A stretch of 64,000 bases of DNA from Pontibacter sp. FD36 (GTDB lineage Bacteria; Bacteroidota; Bacteroidia; Cytophagales; Hymenobacteraceae): NCBI RefSeq assembly GCF_015686655.1, contig NZ_JADPMP010000011.1:124001-188000 (forward strand), in the 5' to 3' direction. Below, piece after piece: positions 27,356-35,773 of the stretch. Position 1 is the stretch's first letter, and every line of letters starts with the position of its first letter. Under the pieces are notes generated by a model, which saw nothing but the letters and a program-made list of their open reading frames with translations, did not search any database and was not told the origin of the DNA. A program made the position numbers and the translations under genes.

Positions 27356-28825
27356 TTATAGAGGATTCTGTTCAATGTTTGGATTAGCATTGACTTCATC
27401 TTGGGGAATTAAGAACTGCCATTCGATGCTTCCAGCTGGCACAGTCCAAGCTCTACTGCCAACCAAAGAAGAGTTATGGTTAGCTCCTGATCTGTCAAGC
27501 GGACTGTTGGTACGTTTCAAATCAAGGAAGCGGAAACCTTCACCCCAAAGTTCTACTCGACGTTGCGTCATGATTTCATTAATAAGGTCTTGACCTGTAA
27601 GAGTAGACTTCTCATAAGCCGCATCTCTATTTTTCGCTAGTGGATATAATGCATCTGCTGCTTCAGCGTATAGTCCTAAACGTGCCTTAGCTTCCGCTTC
27701 AATCAAATACATCTCCGCTACACGCATCAATGGAACGTCACCTACACTTAAACTAGAGCTCTTTGCTAAGAACTTCTTATTTGCATATGGTTTTTTCTCT
27801 CCATTCGGCGGCACAGGAATGCTTGCTCCAGTTGGATCCCATAGCTGCTTACGAACATCTGTTGCAGATATCTTATCATAAAGCGCAGAATTTATTGCCT
27901 TAGGATTTGTTCTAATATTCGTAGAATTGAAATTAGCTGACATAAAAGCGAAGAAAGAGTGGAAGTATGTTTGCTGATCGTCAAGCTGAATACTCCCCCA
28001 CATCCACTCAGTATTGCTTGCGCTGTTAAAGCCAGCTGTATAAGCTGCATTAGACATTAGAGCAAAACCTGTTCTTGCTTCTGCTGCATACTGTGCAGCA
28101 GTAGCCCAATCCTGCATGGTAAGAGCTACACGTGCTTTAATGCCTTTGGCTACATTTATATTTAAATGTGATTTGTTACTACGAGTGGTAGTCAATAATC
28201 CAATTGCCTGATCCAAGTCTGCATTAACTTGTGCGTATACCTCCTCTACTGTAGCACGTGGTTGAGGCTCAATTGTCGCAGTCGTTAAAAGCGGAACTCC
28301 TAACTGAGAGTTTGGCTTTGCATTGGCATCATAACGTTGAGCGTAAAGTTGTACGGCATTAAAATGCGCCCAGGCTCTGTAGGCATAGGCTTGGCCTTTT
28401 ATTGCATTTTTCTCTGCTTCTGGACCTTCTGCATTATCAATGTTCTCGATAATGTTATTGGCATTAACAATAGCTCTGTAGTACATGTAGTACAACCACT
28501 TCACCGAACTGGCATTAGCATTTCGGTGAAGCTGCCATTGATAAGTTGAGTTAAACCAGCCGTTACCAGCTGAAGTCATAACTACATCTTCACCTAGCAT
28601 ATCCAGATGGACCATGGCGCCACCTTGTCCAGCTTGGTCCATATTCCCCCATTGGAAGTACAAAGACCTGTGTATACCATTTATAGCACCCCAGGCATTC
28701 TTAGTTGTTGTAAAAACATCCTGGTCAGACACCGCATTAGTCGGGCGCAGTTCCAGATAATCTTTATCGCATGAAGCGAAAACTAACATACAAGCTGTTA
28801 GTGAACTATATATAAACTTTTTCAT
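27356..28825 (-). CDS. RagB/SusD-family nutrient-binding outer membrane lipoprotein (pair 3)
   Basis: A 489-residue SusD-like lipoprotein with lipobox FASC (cysteine at about 19) followed by DKDYLELRPTNAVSDQDVF. SusD landmarks are RAIVNANNIIENIDNAEG, KGQAYAYRAWAHFNAVQLYAQRY and the C-terminal ELWGEGFRFLDLKRTNSPLDRSG and FLIPQDEVNANPNIEQNP. Overall it is closest in this window to SusD1 (12775). It begins 9 bases after the susC3 stop. Confidence 0.93.
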   Translation of the reverse strand: MKKFIYSSLTACMLVFASCDKDYLELRPTNAVSDQDVFTTTKNAWGAINGIHRSLYFQWGNMDQAGQGGAMVHLDMLGEDVVMTSAGNGWFNSTYQWQLHRNANASSVKWLYYMYYRAIVNANNIIENIDNAEGPEAEKNAIKGQAYAYRAWAHFNAVQLYAQRYDANAKPNSQLGVPLLTTATIEPQPRATVEEVYAQVNADLDQAIGLLTTTRSNKSHLNINVAKGIKARVALTMQDWATAAQYAAEARTGFALMSNAAYTAGFNSASNTEWMWGSIQLDDQQTYFHSFFAFMSANFNSTNIRTNPKAINSALYDKISATDVRKQLWDPTGASIPVPPNGEKKPYANKKFLAKSSSLSVGDVPLMRVAEMYLIEAEAKARLGLYAEAADALYPLAKNRDAAYEKSTLTGQDLINEIMTQRRVELWGEGFRFLDLKRTNSPLDRSGANHNSSLVGSRAWTVPAGSIEWQFLIPQDEVNANPNIEQNPL

Positions 28826-28834
28826 TTTTCGTAA

Positions 28835-31800
28835 TTATAAAGTTACGTTTAAGCCTAATGAAAGCACTCGTGCCGGGGTGTAGGAGTTGGATGTAACACC
28901 AGTAAATGACTGTCCTACGTTCATCCCTTTGCGAGCCGAGAATAGATGCAAGTTCTCGCCAGAAGCGTAAATTCTAGCATTTTGAATTGAGAATCTTGAT
29001 GAAATTGAACTTGGTACGCTATAAGTCAGAGTAGCATTTCTAATGTTCAGGTAAGATGCATCAACCAACCAGCGATTAGATGTTCCCGCAGCGAAATCTG
29101 GTGCATTGCTTACATCAAGTCTCGGCACATTTGTGTTTGGGTTCTCAGGAGTCCATCTGTTTAGGATGTCGCTATGAAGAGCACCGCCATACTGAGCGCC
29201 ATGTGTCATCAATGTAGCATAAGATCCATCATACATTTTACCTCCTACCTGATAGGTAGCTAGAATTGACAAGGAGAAGTTTTTATACCTGAATGTATTT
29301 GTGATACCACCTGTAAAATCAGGGATGGCACTTCCTGAGTAATCAAATCTTGCATTATTTACAGATGTAGTTACAGTGTCACCATTTGCAAGAATTTTGC
29401 TATTAGTCGGGTTATATGTCTCAGCCAAGTATAATGGATTACCATTTTCAGGGTCAACACCATACCACTGACGCAGCCAATAAGCATACAAATCTTTACC
29501 TTCTTTCAGCTTTTTCGTTCCGCTGATAATTTCCTCCTGCCCTTCTGGCATTTTAGTAATGCGGTTTTTCAAAGCAGTCCAGTTAAAATCGACATTCCAT
29601 CCGAAATCATCGCGCTCAATAACATCTGCTGACAACTGTACTTCAACACCTCGGTTGTACATAGTTCCTATGTTCAGGTTACGATCAAGTACACCACTTG
29701 AAACCGGAAGAGGAACACGGAAGAGCATGTTTGAAGACTGTCTGTTGAAGAACTCGATGTGACCATTTAGCTTACTAAACAGAGCAAAATCTAATCCAAC
29801 ATCGAAGCTGCCACTAGACTCCCATGTAAGATTTGGTGAAGCAAGATTAGAAAGCAGGAATCCTGGCTCAGCACCATTATTAAAGCCCGGTCCACTACCA
29901 TATAAACCTTGAGAAGGATAATATTCCAGCGACCCGCCTGATGTTAGAACACCGTCATTACCAACTTCACCATACGAAGAACGGAGTTTCAGCATATTAA
30001 CCCACTCAGGCATTGTGATAAATGTCTCGTTGTCAATTCTCCAGGCACCACCAATAGACCAGAAGTTACCCCAACGCACACTATTGTCAAACTTAGAGGA
30101 ACCATCACGGCGGAATGAAGCAGATACAGTATACTTATTATCAAAGTTGTAATTCACTCGAGAAAAATAACTTTCAATTCTATGCTGTAGTTTATACCCT
30201 CTAAGGCTGTTTACAGAAGCAAAATTGTCTAATTCAATATTGCCAGCTAATACTTCGCCTTGGCGGAACCCATAGTTATAATTGTAGTTATAGTCATAAT
30301 TCTCGTGACCAACCAAAACATCTACATTATGTTTATCTCCAAATGTATTAGCGTATGACAATAATTGGTTAAGTGTATAGCTAGATGTCGTGGTAAGTGT
30401 TCTGCTAGCACGTCCAGCAGGAGCACCATCACCTACAAGAGTATTTTGATAAGAAATACCTTCGTAATTAGTAATATCACCTGCCAGGTTGGTTCTGAAT
30501 TTAAAGTTATTCAAGAAAGATATTTCTGCGAACGTCCTAGCGCTTAATACATTACGCTTAACCTGCTCTTCGTTTAGCTGAGTTTCTGCTACAACATGCC
30601 TTCCTGGGCTCGCACCTGCCGGGCGGTTTGGCAAACCCAATTCATTCATATTACCCAAGTCGTAAATTTTGTTGCCAGCCTCATCAAGAATAAACTCGCC
30701 TGTCTCAGGTTTCTGTGCATAAACCGGGAAGATTGGCCCCATGGTTCTTGCGAAATAGAAAGGGTTAACATAACCTGAGGAGCTTTCATCAGATGCCTGA
30801 TTAGACTGCGTAATATTTCCTGACAGGTTTAATCCTGTGCTGAGCCATTTCTTTGGAGAAGCATTCAAGTTAACACGGCCAGTAAAACGCTCGTAGTCAG
30901 ATCTAGTTACAAATCCTTTCTCATTAAGATAACCAAGTGACACAAAGTAGTCACTCTTGTCTGATCCTCCATTTAAGGTTACCGCGTAGTCTCCACGAGA
31001 GCCTGTTCTTGAAAGCGGTTCAAACCAGTCCAAATCTTTTTCGCTGTAGATGAGCCGTGCATCAGGGTTCAGTGTACCATCCTGCATTACGATCTGATCA
31101 TTAGGCACGTTAAAAGGATTATAACCCAAGTTATTGTAGATACTATTGATTCTATTACCGTTAGCAGCTGTACCGCCAATAGAGGCAATCCGGTTTGCAT
31201 CTTCCAATGATCTAGTACCTGAGTAATGCATGCTGTTTCTGTAAGCCTCCCATGCTAATGGGTAATACTGATATGCATTTACACGATCGTATTCTGGTAG
31301 AGCCCTTGTTACTACACCTTGGAGGGCTTTAAAACTTACTTCATTACGGTTTTTAGTACCTCTCTTCGTTGTGATCATTACAACACCATTAGCAGCACGT
31401 GAACCATAAAGTGATGTAGAAGAAGCATCTTTCAGAACCGTAATATCAGCTATATCTTCTGGATTCAGGTTGCCTAAGGTCCCAGAGTATGGCACACCAT
31501 CCACAACGTACAGTGGCGTATTTGAAGAGTTTACAGAACTTATACCTCTGATACGAATAGCTGGTCCCTCACCAGGCTGTCCGCTACCAGAATTAGTTTG
31601 CACACCCGCGATTTGGCCAGCAACAGCATTAGATATATTGGTCACTGGACGCTGTGCGATCTTTTCTACTGTAACTTGACCAGCAGAACCCACAAATGAT
31701 CCTTTATCTGCAGTACCATAAGCTACAACTACAACTTCTGATAACTGCTTATCATCTAGTTCTAGCACCACATTAATAGAAGCATTTGTACCAATCGCCA

Positions 31801-32050
31801 CCTCTTTCGCTACGTATCCAATATAGCGAAACACTAGCGTGTTCGCACCATCAGGCACGTTAACACTGAACGAACCATCTGCATTAGTTGCTGTACCTGT
31901 GGTGGTGCCTTTTACTATTACAGAGACTCCTGGCAGGGAAGCTCCGTCCCCTGCCCCTGTAACTTTACCTGTTATTGTCCGACTCTGCGCCGCTACTTGG
32001 CCCAAAATTGTAAACAAAAACAAGAAGTTAAGTAGTAATACTTTCTTCAT
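28835..32050 (-). CDS. SusC/RagA-family TonB-linked outer membrane receptor (pair 3)
   Basis: A 1071-residue SusC-type importer: signal peptide (GQVAAQ at about 17-22), carboxypeptidase-D-like domain, the linker LSEVVVVAYGTADKGSF, plug domain (RIRGISSVNSSNTPLYVVDGVPYSG, YGSRAANGVVMITTKRG) and a barrel that ends RVLSLGLNVTL. The linker and plug resemble SusC1 (AYGTADQKSF), while the first ~110 residues and the leader match SusC2. It therefore looks like a mosaic of the other two. AT-rich. Directly followed by susD3. Confidence 0.95.
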   Translation of the reverse strand: MKKVLLLNFLFLFTILGQVAAQSRTITGKVTGAGDGASLPGVSVIVKGTTTGTATNADGSFSVNVPDGANTLVFRYIGYVAKEVAIGTNASINVVLELDDKQLSEVVVVAYGTADKGSFVGSAGQVTVEKIAQRPVTNISNAVAGQIAGVQTNSGSGQPGEGPAIRIRGISSVNSSNTPLYVVDGVPYSGTLGNLNPEDIADITVLKDASSTSLYGSRAANGVVMITTKRGTKNRNEVSFKALQGVVTRALPEYDRVNAYQYYPLAWEAYRNSMHYSGTRSLEDANRIASIGGTAANGNRINSIYNNLGYNPFNVPNDQIVMQDGTLNPDARLIYSEKDLDWFEPLSRTGSRGDYAVTLNGGSDKSDYFVSLGYLNEKGFVTRSDYERFTGRVNLNASPKKWLSTGLNLSGNITQSNQASDESSSGYVNPFYFARTMGPIFPVYAQKPETGEFILDEAGNKIYDLGNMNELGLPNRPAGASPGRHVVAETQLNEEQVKRNVLSARTFAEISFLNNFKFRTNLAGDITNYEGISYQNTLVGDGAPAGRASRTLTTTSSYTLNQLLSYANTFGDKHNVDVLVGHENYDYNYNYNYGFRQGEVLAGNIELDNFASVNSLRGYKLQHRIESYFSRVNYNFDNKYTVSASFRRDGSSKFDNSVRWGNFWSIGGAWRIDNETFITMPEWVNMLKLRSSYGEVGNDGVLTSGGSLEYYPSQGLYGSGPGFNNGAEPGFLLSNLASPNLTWESSGSFDVGLDFALFSKLNGHIEFFNRQSSNMLFRVPLPVSSGVLDRNLNIGTMYNRGVEVQLSADVIERDDFGWNVDFNWTALKNRITKMPEGQEEIISGTKKLKEGKDLYAYWLRQWYGVDPENGNPLYLAETYNPTNSKILANGDTVTTSVNNARFDYSGSAIPDFTGGITNTFRYKNFSLSILATYQVGGKMYDGSYATLMTHGAQYGGALHSDILNRWTPENPNTNVPRLDVSNAPDFAAGTSNRWLVDASYLNIRNATLTYSVPSSISSRFSIQNARIYASGENLHLFSARKGMNVGQSFTGVTSNSYTPARVLSLGLNVTL

Positions 32051-32078
32051 AAACTACACTCGTTTTGTTAGGTTGTTG
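31947..32078. repeat. Copy B of the 132-base direct repeat at the susC2/susC3 5' ends
   Basis: Same orientation as copy A at 26701-26832, about 5.2 kb away, with five mismatches by hand count. It covers the susC3 start and leader. Confidence 0.85.
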
Positions 32079-32112
32079 TAAATAGATTTGATAATAGAAT
32101 AGTTTTTATCTC

Positions 32113-32142
32113 CAAATATAGATATTAAAATCATTTAACAAA
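32113..32142 (-). promoter_or_regulatory. Candidate promoter of susC3
   Basis: On the minus strand TTTG (32139-32142), 18 bases, then TATATTTG (32113-32120). The -7 box is an exact TAnnTTTG match and the spacing is one base short of the usual 19-21. The same -7 box recurs upstream of susC2. Confidence 0.55.
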
Positions 32143-32288
32143 ACCTTAACAAAGATTCTTCGTAATATTTTTTTATGCCCTTTAAAAGCCCTCAGACAGC
32201 GTTGAAAGCCACAAAATGACGTTTACAACACCTTGAAGGCCACATCATTTGAGAATACAGTAGTCTGAGGAGGGAATAACCAATGCAT

Positions 32289-32317
32289 GACCACCTTTCC
32301 AGGTGGTCTCTTTTTTT
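32289..32317 (+). terminator. Plus-strand intrinsic terminator without an upstream plus-strand gene
   Basis: GACCACCT pairs with AGGTGGTC around the loop TTCC and is followed by TC and seven T residues. On the minus strand the stem is not followed by a T-run, so it serves the plus strand. Confidence 0.85.
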
Positions 32318-32380
32318 CAGGAAAAAGCTTGCTTCATACGGAGGGTGTTATAACAACAATAGTAACGACCGTAACAAAAG

Positions 32381-32767
32381 CTAAACACCGTATCCGCCGG
32401 AGTCTCCGTAATTGCCTGATTGCGCCATCACGATCGCGTGTGCCTGCTGCGCTTCCTTGATATTATACTCAAATGCCAGCCGCTTGTAGTTGATCACATC
32501 TACTATAGTACCTACAAAACACAGTCCGGCTGTGAACAGGTATAGCAGCCCCATCCCTACATGCCCGAGTACAAAACGATGCACACCGGCTACTCCAAAA
32601 AATCCGATAACAGCAGTAATGAGCACAAGCAGCGGTTCACGCCGGCGGGATCTGTAAACAGAAACAAACTGCTGCACCTCGTAGTCCGACATAGCGTTCA
32701 GCAGGCCCTGCACATAAGCCATCTCATCGGGCTCAAGTTCAGGCATTAAATTAAATACATTAGCCAT
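32381..32767 (-). CDS. TM2 domain-containing membrane protein
   Basis: A 128-residue protein with a TM2 domain: two membrane helices (about 46-62 and 68-91) joined by a short turn with HRFVLGHVGMGLLYL, the DxF/HRF-type family signature. An N-terminal soluble part precedes it and a tail with glycines and a tyrosine follows. Function of the family is not defined. The start is 4 bases from the stop of the DUF2752 gene upstream, and TM2/DUF2752 pairs are common in Bacteroidota, so they form one unit. Confidence 0.88.
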   Translation of the reverse strand: MANVFNLMPELEPDEMAYVQGLLNAMSDYEVQQFVSVYRSRRREPLLVLITAVIGFFGVAGVHRFVLGHVGMGLLYLFTAGLCFVGTIVDVINYKRLAFEYNIKEAQQAHAIVMAQSGNYGDSGGYGV

Positions 32768-32770
32768 AGT

Positions 32771-33109
32771 TTATAGTTTAGAATGATACAGGTATAACTT
32801 GCGTGATTGCACTAACAGCTCCAACACACGCCAGCACAATATAAGCAGAGCAGGCAAGCCCAACGGGTGGGCCTCCCAGGAAGACGCCAGGTCGCCTCTG
32901 AATAAATAAGCCACACTATGCCCCAGACCACACCCCGGGCAGCCACCCTGCCACACCCAACTGATGGGACACAAGCTGAACAAATGATTGCCTGCAGGCT
33001 CCATACCAGCCAGTAACAGTAAGCCAAGCATCCAGGCACCCGCTTCCGGGAGTACTCGCCAAGCTGCGTAGAAGGCTCTATTTCTGTTAATTTCGTGCAT
33101 TGTCACCAT
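32771..33109 (-). CDS. DUF2752 membrane protein
   Basis: A 112-residue protein with the DUF2752 hallmark, a CPGCGLGHSVAYLFRGD segment (family form CPxCGxTRA) in the loop between two hydrophobic stretches, and a third hydrophobic stretch at about 81-95. Members are small membrane proteins of unknown function that often accompany TM2 proteins, as here. The first Met may be MHEINRN three codons further on. Confidence 0.82.
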   Translation of the reverse strand: MVTMHEINRNRAFYAAWRVLPEAGAWMLGLLLLAGMEPAGNHLFSLCPISWVWQGGCPGCGLGHSVAYLFRGDLASSWEAHPLGLPALLILCWRVLELLVQSRKLYLYHSKL

Positions 33110-33214
33110 AAGGTATATTTAATATCGTGATTGTGCAAGTTATAATACATCCAAATGATAACATCTGCCCACATGTCTGTCGTATGACTAGGAAGAATCT
33201 AAATAAAGAACAGT

Positions 33215-33430
33215 ATGGAATGCAACGTTGGATTGACTGAACAGAAAGTACGCGTGTTGGCAGGACTTGCCATTATCGGAGTGGGCGCATACTATAATAT
33301 AAAGGCATTGTCAGCTATCGGGGTTATACCTATTGTTACGGGTATGCTGCGCTATTGCCCCGTCAACCAGGCAATCGGCTACAACGGCTGCACCGGGGAG
33401 CAACACCGTGTGAAAAGCGCAGTACTTTAA
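33215..33430 (+). CDS. DUF2892 (YgaP-like transmembrane) protein
   Basis: A 71-residue protein with two hydrophobic segments (about 13-27 and 30-44). It matches the YgaP-type transmembrane domain: the start MECNVGLTEQKVRVLAGLAIIGVGAYY and the ending GMLRYCPVNQAIGYNGC are characteristic. There is no rhodanese domain in this short form. It is divergent from the DUF2752 gene and probably co-transcribed with the reductase gene 53 bases downstream. Confidence 0.85.
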   Translation: MECNVGLTEQKVRVLAGLAIIGVGAYYNIKALSAIGVIPIVTGMLRYCPVNQAIGYNGCTGEQHRVKSAVL

Positions 33431-33483
33431 TTATATGTAAAAGCGGCTATACATAAGCTTGGGTTTTACGTACCTATAGCGCT

Positions 33484-34017
33484 ATGAGAAAGATCATCCT
33501 GTACATCGCTGCCAGCACCGACGGGTTCATTGCCCGGCCCGACGGAAACATCGACTGGCTACACGACAAGAAGTACAACATACCTGACGAAGACTTCGGC
33601 TACACGGCCTTCCTGCAAACGATCGACACCACCCTGATGGGGCGCAAGACTTACCAGCAGGTTATGGGCTTCGACATGCCCTTCCCCTACCCTGACCTGA
33701 AAAACTATGTCTTCAGCCGCTCCGATCAACAAGACACGGAGCATGTGTCCTTTGTGAAAGACGATGTGGTCGACTTTATAGAAAAGCTAAAGGAGCAGCC
33801 CGGTAAAGACATCTGGCTCATTGGCGGCGGACAGTTGAATGCTACCGTGCTCAATGCTGGCTTACTGGATGAGATTATCCTGACATACATCCCGATTGTG
33901 CTGGGGAAAGGAATTCCGCTGTTTTCTGCTGATACGGAAGAGCATAAGCTAAAGCTGATCCCGACTGAGAACAAACTTTACCGCAATGGCTTCCTGCAGG
34001 TGAGGTATAGTTGCTGA
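33484..34017 (+). CDS. Dihydrofolate reductase-like protein (RibD C-terminal domain)
   Basis: A 177-residue protein of the DHFR/RibD-C fold. It shows MRKIILYIAASTDGFIARPDGNIDWL at the N-terminus, TTLMGRKTYQQVMGF for the nucleotide-binding helix and DIWLIGGGQLNATVLNAGLLDEIILTYIPIVLGKGIPLF at the C-terminus, the standard pattern of the YyaP/YwjB group of putative NADPH reductases. True folate specificity is doubtful, as such proteins are usually not the housekeeping FolA. A strong terminator follows. Confidence 0.9.
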   Translation: MRKIILYIAASTDGFIARPDGNIDWLHDKKYNIPDEDFGYTAFLQTIDTTLMGRKTYQQVMGFDMPFPYPDLKNYVFSRSDQQDTEHVSFVKDDVVDFIEKLKEQPGKDIWLIGGGQLNATVLNAGLLDEIILTYIPIVLGKGIPLFSADTEEHKLKLIPTENKLYRNGFLQVRYSC

Positions 34018-34023
34018 TTATCT

Positions 34024-34072
34024 AACCCAGAAAGCCCTCAGCTGCATTATGCAGCTGAGGGCTTTCTGGGTT
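34024..34072 (+). terminator. 23-bp perfect terminator hairpin after the DHFR-like gene
   Basis: Bases 34024-34046 pair exactly with 34050-34072 around the loop TTA (core GCCCTCAGCTGCA / TGCAGCTGAGGGC). The following T-run is poor, but the stem is very stable. Confidence 0.8.
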
Positions 34073-34108
34073 CAGGTGCTAGTACGTTAGGGCTCTGATT
34101 GGCTGCGA

Positions 34109-34330
34109 TTACAATTCAGGATTTTCCTGATCGGTTTTTCTCTGCTCCAGTTCTTTTTCGGCATCCTCTTTCTGGTGCTCACGCTCCACTCTTTCATCAT
34201 CCATCAGCCCCTGGCTAACAGTGTCCGTAAACTGTCTGGAAAAGCCGAAGCTCTCATCAACAGTTGGCACATCATAATTTCCAGTATTAAAAAATAATCC
34301 TGAAACGTAGCTTCTTCTACGGCGTCTCAT
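34109..34330 (-). CDS. Small hydrophilic protein of unknown function
   Basis: A 73-residue protein that I do not recognise. It begins with five arginines in a row after the Met (MRRRRRSY), then SGLFFNTGNYDVP, and ends in a charged, probably helical tail (DDERVEREHQKEDAEKELEQRKTDQENPEL). There is no signal peptide or membrane segment. A clear AAGGAG ribosome-binding site stands 7 bases before the ATG, unusual for this phylum, and supports a real gene. It sits between two terminators and is transcribed alone. Confidence 0.6.
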   Translation of the reverse strand: MRRRRRSYVSGLFFNTGNYDVPTVDESFGFSRQFTDTVSQGLMDDERVEREHQKEDAEKELEQRKTDQENPEL

Positions 34331-34451
34331 CTCACACTCCTTTCTATTAAATAACGGCTGCTCCGCTATGTATTTATAAATAGTTTATACTATGTTATAC
34401 GTAAATCATGCAACAATAGACTGGATTTATACCTAAATAAAGGGCATAAAA

Positions 34452-34485
34452 GAAGCCTGCCCGACAGATGTGTCAGGCAGGCTTC
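34452..34485 (-). terminator. Intrinsic terminator of the DEAD-box helicase gene
   Basis: GAAGCCTGCCCGACA pairs with TGTCAGGCAGGCTTC (one mismatch) around GATG, followed on the minus strand by GCTT..TTTTATG. Confidence 0.8.
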
Positions 34486-34507
34486 GCAAGTAGGGTACAC
34501 AGTTAGA

Positions 34508-35773
34508 CTATTTCTTCTTTTTAGCCTTGCTTTTCGCTTTCTTCGATTTGGCGGCTTTTACTTTTGACTCTGTTTCCTCTGCCTCTTTCATCAGGGCTTT
34601 CCAGTCAAACTTGGCCTCGGCGCTGAAGTCGATGGTTGCTTCACGGTCTTCAGGGTCGAGCTGCAGCACTTTTATGTCTTTGGTCAGGTAGGTCTGTATT
34701 TCATCAAGCATTGGCTTTTCTTCGGCACTGCAAAAGGAGACAGCTATACCTTTGGCCATACCACGGCCTGTACGTCCCACACGGTGCACGTAGTTTTCGG
34801 GCTGCTCCGGCAGGTCATAGTTCACCACATAGTCTACGCTCGGGATGTCGATGCCGCGTGCGCTCACATCCGTGGCGATCAGGAGCTTCACCTCTCCTTT
34901 CTTGAACTTCTTCAGGGCTTCCAGGCGATCTCTCTGCTCTTTGCCCCCGTGGATGCTCATCGCAGCGATGTCTACGCGCTCCATGGCAGCAACTACGCGC
35001 TCAGCCCGCACCTGCGTGCGTACAAAGGCGAGTATCTTTTTATCGGGGTTCTCTTTCACAACCCGCTCCAGGAAGAATCGCTTCTCGTCCATCTCCACGT
35101 ACATCACGGAATGGTCCACGTTCTTTGAAACCGGGTCTTTCGGGGATATCTGAATGCGCACCGGCTTGTTCACGAGCGAATAGGCAAGTTCCTTGATCTT
35201 TTCGTTGATAGTGGCCGAGAAGAACAGGGTCTGCCGCTTGCGTGGCAGTTTGGTGATCAACTGGCGGATGTCGTGGATGAAACCAAGGTCGAGCATGTGA
35301 TCCGCTTCGTCCAGCACGAGTGTCTCCACACGCTCCAGCCGGATGTAGCCCTGGCTCACAAGGTCGAACAGGCGCCCCGGTGTAGCCACCAGGATGTCTA
35401 TACCTGCCTCCAGCCTGGCGATCTGCGGTCCCTGCTCCACGCCACCAAACACACAGAAGGTCTTCACGCGGGTATGGCGACCGAGCTCTTCAAACACCTC
35501 AGTGATCTGCAAAGCGAGCTCACGTGTAGGCACCATCACCACACACTTGATGCCATCGGAGCGACGGCGGTTGATCTGGTACTGCAGCTTATCCAGCACA
35601 GGTATAGCGAAAGCGGCCGTCTTGCCGGTACCTGTCTGGGCAATCGCCAGCACATCCTCGCCTTTCATGATCGGAGGGATCGCTTTAAACTGTATATCGG
35701 TTGGCTTCCGGAAACCCAGCTTACTCAGGCTTTTTTTGATCTCATCGGATATGCGGTAGTCTTCGAACTTCAT
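34508..35773 (-). CDS. DEAD-box ATP-dependent RNA helicase
   Basis: A 421-residue RNA helicase that remodels RNA duplexes, for example in ribosome assembly or RNA decay. Motifs appear in order: Q motif (FRKPTDIQFKAIP), I (AQTGTGKT, 45-52), Ia (PTRELALQ), II (VLDEADHMLD), III (FFSATI), IV-V (LIATDVSARGID) and VI (YVHRVGRTGRGM). The last ~25 residues are almost only Lys, Ala and Ser, a basic tail that binds RNA in RhlE/CsdA-like proteins. Assignment to RhlE is likely but not certain. Confidence 0.94.
   Translation of the reverse strand: MKFEDYRISDEIKKSLSKLGFRKPTDIQFKAIPPIMKGEDVLAIAQTGTGKTAAFAIPVLDKLQYQINRRRSDGIKCVVMVPTRELALQITEVFEELGRHTRVKTFCVFGGVEQGPQIARLEAGIDILVATPGRLFDLVSQGYIRLERVETLVLDEADHMLDLGFIHDIRQLITKLPRKRQTLFFSATINEKIKELAYSLVNKPVRIQISPKDPVSKNVDHSVMYVEMDEKRFFLERVVKENPDKKILAFVRTQVRAERVVAAMERVDIAAMSIHGGKEQRDRLEALKKFKKGEVKLLIATDVSARGIDIPSVDYVVNYDLPEQPENYVHRVGRTGRGMAKGIAVSFCSAEEKPMLDEIQTYLTKDIKVLQLDPEDREATIDFSAEAKFDWKALMKEAEETESKVKAAKSKKAKSKAKKKK

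Larger units (their letters stand above)
32097..32317 (+). ncRNA. Candidate small RNA upstream of the TM2 gene
   Basis: A strong plus-strand terminator at 32289-32317 has no plus-strand gene before it, since the neighbours on both sides are on the minus strand. Upstream on the plus strand lies TAGATTTG (32083-32090), a match to TAnnTTTG, which would start a transcript of about 220 bases. Within it CCTCAGAC (32190-32197) can pair with GTCTGAGG (32263-32270), closing a domain in which AAATGA (32214) can pair with TCATTT (32245). A 6S-like RNA is possible but not shown. The exact ends are a guess. Confidence 0.35.
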
